This document shows, in pieces, positions 1 to 14,045 of a stretch of DNA of 64,000 bases (positions are counted from its first letter, which is position 1; every line of letters starts with the position of its first letter). Under the pieces are notes generated by a model. It searched no databases. It saw nothing but the letters and a program-made list of their open reading frames with translations, and was not told where the DNA came from. The stretch is from Mermis nigrescens (lineage: Eukaryota; Nematoda; Enoplea; Mermithida; Mermithidae), in assembly GCA_036768485.1 (NCBI GenBank), contig JAVLUZ010000142.1, positions 1,763,904 to 1,827,903 of the forward strand, given 5' to 3'. The position numbers were made by a program, and so were the translations under genes.

Positions 1-930
1 CGGTCGTTTATAATAATACTTGGCATCTTTTGAACGATCCGTAAAATACATTAGGACTATTTTTTCAATTTTTCTCAACAGCCAGGAAATCTAATTTTCA
101 GTGTCTGAAGTAAAGTTTTTTTCTGGTAGTTTTGCAATTTTTAAGCCGAAATGCGTTAAACCTGTGTTTATCCGCAATTTATGATTGTTTTGAGCGTTTC
201 GAGCGCTAAATGTTTGATTTTTTAAAATCATTTTTCATATTTCATTCTGTCTTATTTAGCCGAAAAATTTTTCGCTATTGAATTAGGACCTTCTAAACCG
301 CCTCGGGTATGCTCACCTCAAGAAAATGTAATTTATTATAATTAGGCAGATTGTCAAAGCCTTGACAAAAGTTTATAAAAAAATGTAGATTTGTGGTGGC
401 CAATGCATTAATTTTTGGGGGTAACGAAGTGACTCCAGCTTACACATCGATGACTTTAGTTTTTTAAATTTATTAATTTTACAATTAGCTGATAAGGAAT
501 AAGCGGTCATTGAGAAGAAATTCCGAAAGTAGATTTTTCCATTATTTTTCCCTGTGTCACGTTCCGCTTTTCATCATCGAAATTTAGGGACTCTATCAGA
601 ATTTTCGCTATTGCGTCACGCAATCTTATTCTCGGAAATCCTGAATACATCACAATCCGTATAATTCATAAGGCCCACCTGAGGAGCCTAATTCCGTGCA
701 CTGGCTACCGTAGATTTCTTAAAAAAAAACCCGAAAAACATGCAAAAAATAAATTCTGGAGGTCTATCGATTTCGATGCTCTACAAATTTTTGGGGCTCT
801 AAATTTGAAAAAAAGAAGAAAAAACCCTAATATCTCTGAAGCCTCCTCCTTCCTACCGTCAAGCTGGGTTTGACTCCGGTTTTGATCAAAAAAAGCTGCT
901 TTTAATAATTTCAATCCCTTATTCGATTCA
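1..930. other. Non-coding upstream DNA
   Basis: AT-rich sequence with no credible reading frame. About 690-870 resembles the degenerate 'ATTCTGG...GGTCT' interspersed repeat seen elsewhere in the window. The pyrimidine-rich run ending in CAG at 928-930 is the likely 3' splice site of the next exon. Confidence 0.5.
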
Positions 931-1337
931 GAAACTCGTCAGAGGTGTCAAATTCCAATAGAGTTTATTAAAACCGGAGGTTGTGCGCCTCTGACGCCTA
1001 GGCCCGAGATGAAGCGCTTTACGAGCGCTCTGAACTTGCCGACAATCGCGGCTCCGGTTTTTTGGGCTATGCCGGGCGTAGGGCCCCACGAATTCGCCAT
1101 TGCTAAGCTATTCAACGATAACATTGTCTCGTCGACCACAACTCGCCGCGCGTTCGACCCAAAATGCTTATTGGGCCAAAAACTGTTGAACAATGGGTGC
1201 CGCTTGATCGTTCGGACGATTCGACGACTATAAATCTCGGGAACCTTATTGCCCAGAATGCGCCGACAGTCAAAAAATATAAATGCGACGTGTGCCATAA
1301 ATGCTTCAGTCGTAGCAACACTCTGGTGACCCACAAG
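931..1337 (+). CDS. C2H2 zinc-finger transcription factor, exon with first finger (partial)
   Basis: The last 100 bases encode the start of a C2H2 finger (YKCDVCHKCF...THK) and end at a clean GTAATA donor at 1338 in phase 0. The same phase is used by the 7659 exon, which supplies the second zinc-binding histidine and a canonical linker. Upstream, 931-1160 is open in another frame with proline-rich, codon-like composition and is preceded by a good acceptor at 930. The finger frame is open only from 1122. Either the exon starts near 1122-1164, or it starts at 931 and one base is missing between about 1155 and 1230. The finger series resembles Fezf or Gfi1 proteins; I cannot choose between them. 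The 5' boundary is uncertain and the 3' boundary is strong. Confidence 0.6.
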
Positions 1338-3814
1338 GTAATAATGCGTTACGGGCATGCTTTCTTTAGCTGCTTGAATCTTTCGCTGCTAGAAGTCTTG
1401 GAAATAAATGGACAAACAGTAAAACAATATAGGTTGAAAAAGAGAAAATGAAATATAAAATTTTATAATCCCTTGCTATAAACTTGTCTGCGCGTTGTGT
1501 GGTAAAAGCGAGTTTACTTCGGTTTGGATTATTGATGGGGTCGTTTGCTGCTGTTCTTTACTTTTACGATGGGGATTAATATTCGGTAATATAAAGGATT
1601 ACCAGCAGACAGGCACGTGCACGAGGGCGTCGTTGTCTAGAATCCCAGATTGAAAAAATCGAAAATTTTTGGGGAAAATGAAGCAATATGAGCGCTAAAA
1701 ATGAAACAAAATTGAAATTCTTCAAATATGCTTGACGTTAGCCATAAACAGTTTAGAACGGCCTAGTTTTGCTATTAGCTTTTACGACCATTTTGGCACA
1801 AAAAGGCTCATTTTTTGACCCCTAAAACCGCCACCCCGGCCATTTAGTGTGCATCTACGATCATTAGCATCAGATATTTTCAAAATCGGCGAATGTTGCG
1901 TTCGTCGCTTGCTTGAATCTTTAAAGAAGGAAAATTTAGTAAAGCTAAATTTTTGTGAAACCTGATGACTGAAGAACATTTTATGACCAGAAGCTCTGTT
2001 GTAAGGTTTGGAAACCAAAAAGATCGTAAGTGTCACAAAAAACCTTCAAAACGAGAAATAAACTAAACCCGTCTTTTGTACCGACGAGGAAGTATGAAAC
2101 AGATAAAATGCATATGGCGAATGCTAAATCTTGTTTAACATACATACATATGAATATTATATTTGGCTTGACACACGGCATTTTAATTAATTAATTAAGA
2201 AAGTGACCATCACAAAAGTAAAATTGAGATAAAAAATGACACAAAAGATGACGTTGATTTTTCTTTTAATGAAATTTTAAATTTAATTGCTTTAGCACAT
2301 GAATAGATCTTCACTTTAAAATGTAAACGACGTGACAATCGAAATGAGATATTTATTAAAAATACATGAAACACGCAAATATTATCATAAAATGAAATCT
2401 GTGTTTTGCGCTTGTCTTTTTGTTCGACCGATGAATTCAGCTTATTTTATTTCCCTTAATTGATAATTTGTCGATCAGACCCGGGATCGCAACATTGGGA
2501 GTGTTTAATTTTTCCAGTGATCAGTCTCCTTCCTTTTTTAAACGACTTATACTAAATAAATTGACATGTATTTTCTTGATCGAATCAACTCCATCCTTCT
2601 GACCAGGTTCTGAACCACCCTAGAGAGAAAACGGAAAAATTTATTTAGGGAAAATAGAACAAAATTATACCCAAAAAAATATTTCTAAACATCTGCAAGA
2701 CTGTATCAAACTGAATTCTGACATAGCCATTTTTACAATATTTCAGCACTTATCCCAATCTTTTTGATTATTTAAGTTAGAAAGCCTTAGGTGTGGCAAG
2801 GGGTGGCGCAGGGAACTTTTACCCTCCAACCAACAGAATAAAACGCAAAAAACGCAAAATTTTTGGCGCTTTGCGCCGATTGGCTGCTTTTAAATGCTTT
2901 TCCTTCATTTCCCACCAGTATTCCTGATTGACATCGTAGATATTCTTATTGTTAGATTACTATGCTCTTGTTTGCATCGAATAATTACGAATATATATAA
3001 TTCTTATACATTTCTTGATGCCAAAATTTCTGAAATTCTTGCGAATTTCAATGGTGCATTTTCTGATGTCTAAAATCCTCAAAATTTTTAATTAAATTTA
3101 TAACATAATTCATTTAAGCATTTTATGTGACAAAGTAAGTACCTATCCAGATTCTGTGCTATATACAAATTAAATCCTCCTATGCATTATTTGATGTCAA
3201 AACTCTGATTTGGGCGATTCGCGATAATTATCTCTAGGTTTCACACTTTCGAAAAATCTTGAGAATGTGATTATTTTAATGCATTTTCTATAGCTGACGA
3301 AATCTGAAATATTTTGAACTGAAAAGATTGGAATTTTCCAACGGATCCAATCATTTCTTAAACAACTCTGCCATCAAAATCTTTAAAAATTTATGTATTT
3401 TATTTTTCTGGTCATTAAAACTAACATTTTTGCATTTCATTACAATTAAATCAACTTCTACCAATTTGCTGCATTTCAAACCTAAAAATCGAGCGCTTTA
3501 TGCGAATTAGAAATGTTTGAATGCATTTTCCATTTTTATGATCTCGCGCTTCCTACGAATCAAATCTAAAGAAATTGGGCGTTTCTGGCGGCTTTGATCA
3601 TTTACTGCATTTTCTCAAACATTTGATACTTAGCAGTGCGAATTTATTTTATTTGTTTTATAGTGACCTACCCAGAATCTATACATCTTTTGTGCTCACC
3701 GTTAGCTTAACAATTTACAGAACAGCGCAGATATAAAACGAAATAAAAACAATTTTTATCGTTGTTATGAGGTGCGCGATGGTGTGAAAGCAAATATAGT
3801 TAAATAATTGATTC

Positions 3815-4015
3815 GTACCCTCCAGAATTCAATTTTTGAATTTTTTTTGTTTGTTTCGCAATTTTTTTGATGCCAATGGATAGTGCTCGATGAGAAACTA
3901 TAAAAATCATGTTTTTTACCATACCTCCATTTTTAAGACCATTATCTGACCTTTGAAAAACCGTGCAGCCCCTAGAATTTCGGTGCTGCCCGCCTACGGT
4001 CGCCACCGCTTATGC
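3815..4015 (-). repeat. Interspersed repeat, family R1 (minus copy)
   Basis: It shares an ordered set of motifs with 6236-6415 (same strand) and with 20466-20750 and 55541-55828 (opposite strand). These are an 'AATTTCGGTGCTGCC' edge, 'ACCTTTGAAAAA', a 'TGATGCCAATGGATAGTG' core and an 'AATTCAATTTTTGAA' stretch. No coding potential is seen. The family looks non-autonomous. Confidence 0.6.
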
Positions 4016-6235
4016 CGAAGGAAAATTGTGGACATATGCCTACGGAGATATACGTGCTAAGCTCGGATCAAACTTTTCATCCGATATCATCGCATTTTTT
4101 CTAGATTGAAAACATACAGTATACCAATTCGCTAATAAAAATCGCACTCGTATTTGCGCCTTTTTTTCGAAATAATATCTGTATCCGAACGGATATTATT
4201 GAAAACTCCGTTTTTCCTACCGAAAAACCGGCTTGAATTTCGCGCCGCTTCTTTCGCCTAGCGGGCTACGCAAATACTAAATTTTTAATAAGTATAATCC
4301 AGCACCTGTTTTGTTCTCCTAGATAAGCATCGTCTCATCGCACACAAAAGAGGCGCCCATTTTTCACCGTCGTATCGCATCCCCGGTGCATCGTACAGTT
4401 CGGTAATAACCGGGCGAATAATACGCCGCTTTTTCGGTACACGTACCAACTTAATATACTCAAACGCTAGCGGGAAGCGTACGGGTTTACTGTAATAGTC
4501 GCGTGTGCAAAACATTAAGGGTTACTGTAGCCGGGACGTTCCTTTCAACCGCTCGAAAACAATACGGGCCGCGCAATTTTTATTACTCTTTCGACTAAGC
4601 GCCGGCCTAATTGAGAGCATTTCCGGCCAATTTTTTCGCTCCTAACGGTCCACGCCTAATAAATTATACAAAATAAGCGGCGATATGCGGAGAATGACGC
4701 AAACCAATATGCGTAGGATGCATTTTATGAAAAGAATTCTAAATTTCCTTTCAATCCCCTCATTTCGACCTCGCCATTGTTACGCGTTAAGCGCGTTAGT
4801 GTAAAGAAGCGTAGCACGAGGCGCTTTTCTCACTTCATTATTATGTCACGGGATATTGTGCGTGTTGGATAAAGCTCAAGCGTAACAAAGGATTATTCGC
4901 ATCGCATTATCCGCGTTGGCTACAGTAAGCTGGAGATTTTAAGCCTATAAAATGATACTTGGAGTTTATTACGAGAATATCTGGATAAGCTGTCCCAAAA
5001 TGCGGATCTAAATGAAGTAAATTGGTTGGTTATGATGTATTAGAGGGCGGCAAAAGCATTTAGCTTGCCCCATCGACTTAAATAGCCCTGTTTAAGCTAC
5101 ATACATAGTTTAGACGAAAAAATACGGCATGCTTCCGTGCAGTGGCGGATCTAGAATTTCGCTAAGTGGGGGAGGGGGTTGGGGGACGGTACCCTAACTT
5201 TTCCGGAAACAGTCGAAATAGGTCCAAAAATTTGCCCGTCACGCGCGGAACACCGTTTTGTCGGCGTTTTACATTGTATACATCTACTTTAAATCACTTT
5301 TGACGCAATATTTTTCCGAAAAATTTAGAAATTTTCGATATCTTTGCGCGAAAAATATCATTAGATTTTCATGGCTTCAGTAGTAATCTGGCGCAAAGCG
5401 CCGGAAAATTAGTGAAATTTAGGCGGATAGACGTTAAGAAGCTTGATTTACTGCTTGACGCAAAATGTCGAAAATTTTTGATTTAAAATAGGAAAAGCTG
5501 AGCTAAAATGAATAATTTCTCCCGTTCAAATTATTTTAAAACCTATTCTATGAGCAAAAAATGGCTTTCGAATGTAGAAATTGTAAGAATTAAAATAAAA
5601 AATTCGGAATAAAAATAAAAATTTATTGCAAATTACATATCCATGCTTTATGTATCTCGCCAAATATTTTTGGCCATCTATTCCGCCCCTGTTTTCATGC
5701 ATTGCACTTCATCCAGGGGAGGATTAAAGCGGTAGGGAAGTTGGGGAGGAGGTGACCGCTCCCTCATTAGCCCGAAATAGTTACTTACTTTCGTTTGCAG
5801 CCTAAAAGCCTAATTTTTTATTAGGAATAGGTTTTTATAATAATTTCAAGAGCAGATTTTGCGTTTTCCGCATTGTTTTATTCTATTTTCGAGCATAACT
5901 CTCAAACAGTTTTGACGCTCCGCGTCATTTGCTACAAAATCGAATAGTAATAGAGGCTTTTTCATCTTAATTTCACAAATTTGTTGGCGCCGGATTCTCG
6001 TTAAAGTCAAACAAATTTGATTTTTTTAGCTCCAAAACTTCGCAAAATTAGGAAATTTTTCGATAAAATATTGTGTCAACAGCGATTTTAAATAAATGTA
6101 GACAATGTAAAACGCTAAAAAAATCTGTTCCGCAAATGAAGGGTAAATTTTTTATCTACTTTTGACCTCATCTGCGCATAGGGATGTGGACCCCCACCCC
6201 AGGAGGCCGAATACCCCTCCCCGAGAAACCAAACC

Positions 6236-6415
6236 CCCTATTATTCAATTTTAAAAATTTTTTTTCGTTTTTTTGCAATATTTTGATGCCAATGGATAGT
6301 GCGCGATGAGAAACTTTAAAAATGGATATTTTTCCGCTATACCACCATTTTTAAGACAATTTTCGACCTTTGAAAAATACAGCACTTCAGAATTTCGGTG
6401 CTACGCACGTAAGTT
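6236..6415 (-). repeat. Interspersed repeat, family R1 (minus copy)
   Basis: It carries the same core (TGATGCCAATGGATAGTG) and the same 'CGGTGCTACGCACG' edge as the 3815 copy, in the same orientation. Confidence 0.6.
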
Positions 6416-7379
6416 TTTGACTCTTTTCGAAAAGTTAGGGTTCCGCCATCCATCTCTCAAATAATTTTCAAACAATTTGCCCTTTGATTTCTATTCAACA
6501 TTCGAAATTTTCCACCGTAAATTTTTAACAACGCGAAGCCTTCCTTTTAAAAAAATATGAAATCTTAAAAATATTTTAAGCTTTGATCTCAAATTTCCGC
6601 ATCAAAAACCGACCTAAAAGCTTTTACCATCGGGGTCAATTCAAATGGCATCACTGCCCAAGTGACCTTCTGTAGAACATAATTTTAATGCGTTTTCTTC
6701 CTATTTTTTATCGTTTTTTATCGTTCTTTTACTACTTTTTGCATGACTTACATTAATGGTCTAGCGTCAATAAAATTTCAATTCTTTGTTTGTAGAATAA
6801 TCTCAATTCTAAAATCTATTTGACGGAAATAAAAATGGCTTTTCAGTGATCCATTGATTTTAAAAGATTTTCGTTATACCGGCGATAATCCTGGAGTTAC
6901 CTTTGTTTTTTTAAGTCAAAGGCAAATATAAGTAGGAATCGCTTATGCGATTTGTCATGTTTTTTTTTAATTATTATCATAACACTTCTCTCAAACAATT
7001 CTTTGTATACAATCAAAAACCTCTTACTCTTCTTAACCAGAGGCATGACATCAGGGTGTATTTAATAAATGCTAATAAGATAGATCTGAGCAGAGTAAAA
7101 AGAAATTTGAAGACCCAGTGGGCCATCAAAGGTATCAGACCGTCAAACTCGCACCAATGACCGGCAATGCTGTTTTCTGATGTTAGCATTTGTGCGAGAG
7201 TCCTAAAAATATGCTAATTTTTCATAATGCATCATATCAATTAATACACACTCAGTCTAGGTTAAAATGAGACTAGATGTACTTTTAGACATACCATGAA
7301 ATTAGGAGAACGTAAAATCGCCAAAAACTAATTGACCAGGAAGCCGACCTATTATACGATAATGCGAAGAATTTACTAT

Positions 7380-7545
7380 CCACGGGCGTGAAGAGGAGCT
7401 AGTCCGCCCCCTGAGAATTCGTAGACCCCAAAAAAAAATCAATAGAGCCCCGAAATTCAATTCTTGGCAAATTATATTAAATACGTATTTTTGCCGGCTA
7501 TACACACGCCTGAGACCCCTAGAATCCGGCTGCTGCTCACAAATG
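7380..7545 (-). repeat. Interspersed repeat, family R1-like (minus copy)
   Basis: The edges 'CACGGGCGTG' and 'GAATCCGGCTGCTGCTCAC' are the reverse complement of the family's '...GCAGCCGAATTCTGG' and 'CCCATGTG' edges. The interior is diverged. Confidence 0.5.
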
Positions 7546-7658
7546 GATATTACTTGATTTTTGTCTGTCATTCTTTGAGTTTTTTGATTATATTAATGAT
7601 GAATTTTTCATGATTATTTGCATTGTCTTTAATTTTGTCCTATTTTGCCATTTGTCAG

Positions 7659-7757
7659 CGTATCCATAGCGGCGAAAAACCATTTGTTTGCGAACATTGC
7701 GGAAGAGCTTTTCGACAGCCCGGAAACCTTACTCGTCACCGACTTACTCACACTGCA
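7659..7757 (+). CDS. C2H2 zinc-finger transcription factor, middle exon
   Basis: A 99-bp exon (33 codons, phase 0 at both ends) between a TTTGTCAG acceptor and a GTACGT donor. It completes finger 1 and encodes the canonical linker HSGEKPF followed by all of finger 2 (CEHC...H...H, with the helix region RQPGNLTRH). The linker shows that the fingers are tandem DNA-binding modules of a nuclear transcription factor. The spacing FRQ...RH...HT...KP resembles fingers 2-3 of Fezf proteins, which is a family impression and not a proven orthology. Too short to appear as a free-standing reading frame, it is identified by motif and splice sites. Confidence 0.88.
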
Positions 7758-10829
<3,072 letters not shown>

Positions 10830-10929
10830 NNNNNNNNNNNNNNNNNNNNNNNNNNNNNNNNNNNNNNNNNNNNNNNNNNNNNNNNNNNNNNNNNNNNNNN
10901 NNNNNNNNNNNNNNNNNNNNNNNNNNNNN
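10830..10929. other. Assembly gap (100 Ns)
   Basis: Exactly 100 Ns, a placeholder for an unknown distance. The first base after it is also the first base of homology to 30288 onward, so the left edge of the duplicated block is hidden in the gap. Confidence 0.97.
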
Positions 10930-11703
10930 TTTCGGTCTTCGGGTAAAACGAAGGGACAATCTTATTTAAAACAGATGTGCATGAAATGTCATCGTATATA
11001 TTTACAAGGTGGCCCATAAAAAAGGCTACATCTTTTAAAACGTCATAACATCGGCTGATCTTAATATAAAATTTTAAAACCAGCTGCATTAGGTAGGTGA
11101 ACATGTCTTTATTTGATCAACGTTAAAAATTTTGGCCATCTTTTAGCGGTACCTGCAATACGGTGATTTGTTTACACCTACTGTTTAAACCCTATGGTTT
11201 CTGCATTATTATACATTACTATGTATGTTGGTATCCTTTTTGACATTTTTACAATATATCCTGTCACAAAAATTAATAAGCAAATTTTTAAATCTCCAGA
11301 ATAGACGCGCGTCCTTCTGAGTGCAAAAATTTCAGGATATCGTCAAAAGAGGGTGCAAATTGATGGCAGGACCAATGACGCTATCGGCGTTTAAATAATA
11401 TTAAAGTAGGGTGTAAACAAATTGCCTTAGCGCCCGGAGCACTGGGAAATGACCAAATTTTTCACACTTTTGGAAAGAAGAGACTTCTATCTATCGAATA
11501 CAGTTAGTTTGAAGCTTTGAAGTCTACGTGAGTCGAAGTTATGACCCGTCAAATCGGAATGTACCCTTTTTTTGGGCCACCCTGGATATCGCCATAAAAT
11601 TTGTTTTTCTCCGTTTTTCGAGATGGTTAGTTCGAATATGTGTAGTAATATAAGAAAGAAATGTCCGTAAATTCATTCTCTAATAGCATCGGCCAGTATG
11701 GAT

Positions 11704-12599
11704 TAGTGTTGTAAAAGATAAGGATTTTTGCAAGATAAAAGATAAAGATAAAGTTGAAATTTTGAAATTTAGAAGATAAAGATAAAGATAAAGATAAAAA
11801 ATTTAGAAAGAAAAAGATAAAGATAATTTGCAAGATAAAGGAAGACAAAAAGATAAAGATAAAGTGTACACATGTAAATATGGTCGCCTGGACCTGGGAG
11901 AACGATGTTTGTGAAGTGCAATAAACGAGAGTGGGTGATGTAAAGCAGCCAACTGAATGCCCTAATTTTTACACCTGAGATCAAAGAGGTGATAGGCATT
12001 AAGCACACATGAATATAGGTTCGGGGGTTTGCCCGCGGTATGTGACTGACCCACGTACTACTACTACTACCACTGGCAGACAGCAAGTCACTTCTTTCTT
12101 TTCACAAGCATCAAAACCCTGCTCTGTGCGCCTGTACAAAGTATAGTCGCAACAATTATTTATTTTTTCAAACTTCTCTATGTTCCCTAGACTTGGACTT
12201 ACATTAACGTCGGTGCTAGCAGTAGTACTCCCGCTTAAATTGGCATCACTTCCGCTTACTTATGTTGATATACAGGCATTAGTTTGGGCCACACGCTATA
12301 GGGTTTAAACAATCGTTTTCTTTTCTTTTCTTTTATTGTATCAGTAAAACTTGAATGCTTCTAAATGTATTTCACGTCAAACCTGCATTTTGGATTATAT
12401 GTCAACTTATGTACATACTTTATCTTTTTTGCAAGGTAAATTCCTATCAAAAAGATAAAGATAAAGGTAAAGATAGCCTGTGATTATTCCAAAGGATAAG
12501 GATAAAGATAAAAATTCGTCATGATAAAGATAAAGATATCTTTATCTTCATCTTTATCATGCTAAAAAGATAAAGATAAAGACATCTTTTACAACACTA
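11704..12599. mobile_element. Non-autonomous hAT-type element (MITE)
   Basis: 896 bp with perfect 16-bp terminal inverted repeats TAGTGTTGTAAAAGAT, flanked by the 8-bp target duplication GTATGGAT at 11696-11703 and 12600-12607. Copy 2 of the block has the unoccupied site as a single GTCTGGAT at 31054-31061. The 8-bp duplication and TA-GTGTTG type ends are hallmarks of the hAT superfamily. The interior has no transposase and is rich in GATAAA/TTTATC simple repeats near both ends, so frames seen inside it are low-complexity artefacts. Confidence 0.93.
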
Positions 12600-12607
12600 G
12601 TATGGAT

Positions 12608-13033
12608 CTCATCCAGCCAGCTTTTTAGATCCAAAGTTGCTTGAAAAGGTATAAATAATTGAAATTGTTCAGAAACAAAATTAAACCACAGTTTCTATCT
12701 ATTTCCAAGCACTATTGTTGAACTTTTTCTTCAAATTCTTGCCATCGTTTGTCTTATTTTTTGTATACAGTTGACGACTTGTCTTTGTCTATTATAGGGC
12801 ATGTTGGCCTAAACTCAACTTTCTCTACGTTCATGCCTGCTCATCACCATTAAACTCACATGGCTGCATTACATCTTGATTCCGAATTCCTGACTCTGCA
12901 TCCATTTTTATTACATTTAACTGAAATAATAAAGCATTTTTCAGAAAAGAAAGCTAACCCACATTTGTATCTTGCACCATATTATTCTTTATCAACGTTT
13001 TTTATTTTATTTTTTATTCATCGTATCCTTCAG
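12608..13033 (+). other. GPCR gene 5' region and candidate 3' splice site
   Basis: The pyrimidine-rich run ending TATCCTTCAG (AG at 13032-13033) lies 7 bp before the receptor ATG and is conserved in copy 2 (CCTTCAG at about 31455-31461). This is the form of a 3' splice acceptor, so the first coding exon is probably preceded by a 5'-UTR intron or a trans-splice site. The open frame upstream of the ATG has no ATG and is best read as intron. Confidence 0.5.
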
Positions 13034-13040
13034 CATAAGT

Positions 13041-14045
13041 ATGCCAACATCGAACGACTCACACGATAACGCAAATGTGCTTGACGATGACTGCAGTGGT
13101 GACGACTACTTATTCAACCTGATTGGCGGCGTCATCATCGAAATATCCTCCATCTGCGGTATAATGGGCAACGTCTTGTTCCTGATTACATTGTGTTGGG
13201 CCAAAAATTTCAAGCGGGATCCGGCCATTTTATTCGTCGTCAGTTTAATAGTCGCCGATATAGGCTATTTGTCAATTATGGTCACTCACATTGGGCTGGA
13301 AAAAATAATCATCGCATGCATTTATTGGGGCGTTTATGAACAAATTGCCGATTATTCCAGCATCCTCTTCTGGTACGCCACTTTGCTCAATTTATCTCTC
13401 ATTTGCACAAGTCGCTGGATAGCAACTCAATGGCACAAGCAGTTCAAGCGTTTTTTTACCATTCGACGTGTAACCTGGCTCATTTTCATCAGCTGGTCCA
13501 TCGCGTTGATCGTCAGCGTTTTACCCCTGATGGGCGTCTGTTGCGCCGTCATCTTTGATCTATATGTGGACGAGGTTGAAGTGATGGAGGAGAGAAAACG
13601 TCGTAATATCTTGAAAATAATCACATACGCGGCTAATGGTGTACTGACCATTTACATGTTGGTGGTTTACGGTAGTGTTGTTAAGTATCTGCGGCGCCAA
13701 AAAACGCAAATTAAGCCGCTACAAAATGCAGCTAATCTGGCGGTAATTGAAACGATGCATGCTCCGAATAGCGGGAATAATTATCGTATCGGGATTAACA
13801 TCAGGAGCGACAATTCCAAGACGAAAAACGCCAAATTGAGCAAGCAGCTGATGATCGTTTCCGCCATCTTCGTCTCGTTGTGTGGCTCGTGGACCCTGAA
13901 TCTGTTTTTTCGCTCAAAATTGACCGCTTCGATCGAGCAAGTGATGTACATAACGAATTCAAGCATGGCCCCATTGCTTTTCTTCATCTTTGTCGAACAC
14001 GTTCGCAAGGATTTCTTCAATGTGATCAGAAAAATTTGTCACTAA
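13041..14045 (+). CDS. Rhodopsin-type seven-transmembrane receptor (GPCR), intact copy
   Basis: A 334-aa single-exon coding sequence from ATG CCA ACA to TAA. Hydrophobic segments fit seven membrane helices. TM1 carries a GN pair (GIMGN), TM2 an LIVAD motif with the sodium-site Asp, and the end of TM3 reads TSRW where class A receptors have DRY. TM4 is near WLIFISWS, TM5 follows the second loop, TM6 carries CGSW, and TM7 has SSMAPLLFF in place of NPxxY. The N-terminus is short, acidic and has an N-glycosylation site (NDS), with no signal peptide. It is likely a plasma-membrane receptor for a peptide or small ligand. Altered DRY and NPxxY mark it as divergent, and the ligand cannot be inferred. 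Confidence 0.85.
   Translation: MPTSNDSHDNANVLDDDCSGDDYLFNLIGGVIIEISSICGIMGNVLFLITLCWAKNFKRDPAILFVVSLIVADIGYLSIMVTHIGLEKIIIACIYWGVYEQIADYSSILFWYATLLNLSLICTSRWIATQWHKQFKRFFTIRRVTWLIFISWSIALIVSVLPLMGVCCAVIFDLYVDEVEVMEERKRRNILKIITYAANGVLTIYMLVVYGSVVKYLRRQKTQIKPLQNAANLAVIETMHAPNSGNNYRIGINIRSDNSKTKNAKLSKQLMIVSAIFVSLCGSWTLNLFFRSKLTASIEQVMYITNSSMAPLLFFIFVEHVRKDFFNVIRKICH

Larger units (their letters stand above)
1338..7658 (+). other. Long intron of the zinc-finger gene
   Basis: GT (1338) to AG (7657-7658), about 6.3 kb, phase 0. It holds degenerate repeats listed separately, a G-rich repeat segment near 5145-5215 and a 'ggcgctttgcgcc'-type motif near 2868 and 5390. A 76-codon minus-strand frame at 4285-4515 lies in a locally GC-richer patch, but I cannot support it as a gene. 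Confidence 0.55.

Noticed and set aside
948..1358. 136-codon minus-strand frame
   Set aside because: Antisense shadow of the zinc-finger exon.
4285..4515. 76-codon minus-strand frame in a GC-richer patch
   Set aside because: Charged and not repeat-like, but no family, splice sites or neighbouring exon support it.
11627..12086. Two minus-strand frames in the hAT element
   Set aside because: They are low-complexity translations of GATAAA repeats and not a transposase.
12972..13040. N-terminal extension of the GPCR by 23 codons
   Set aside because: It has no ATG, overlaps a T-rich splice acceptor, and diverges between copies; ATG 13041 is conserved.
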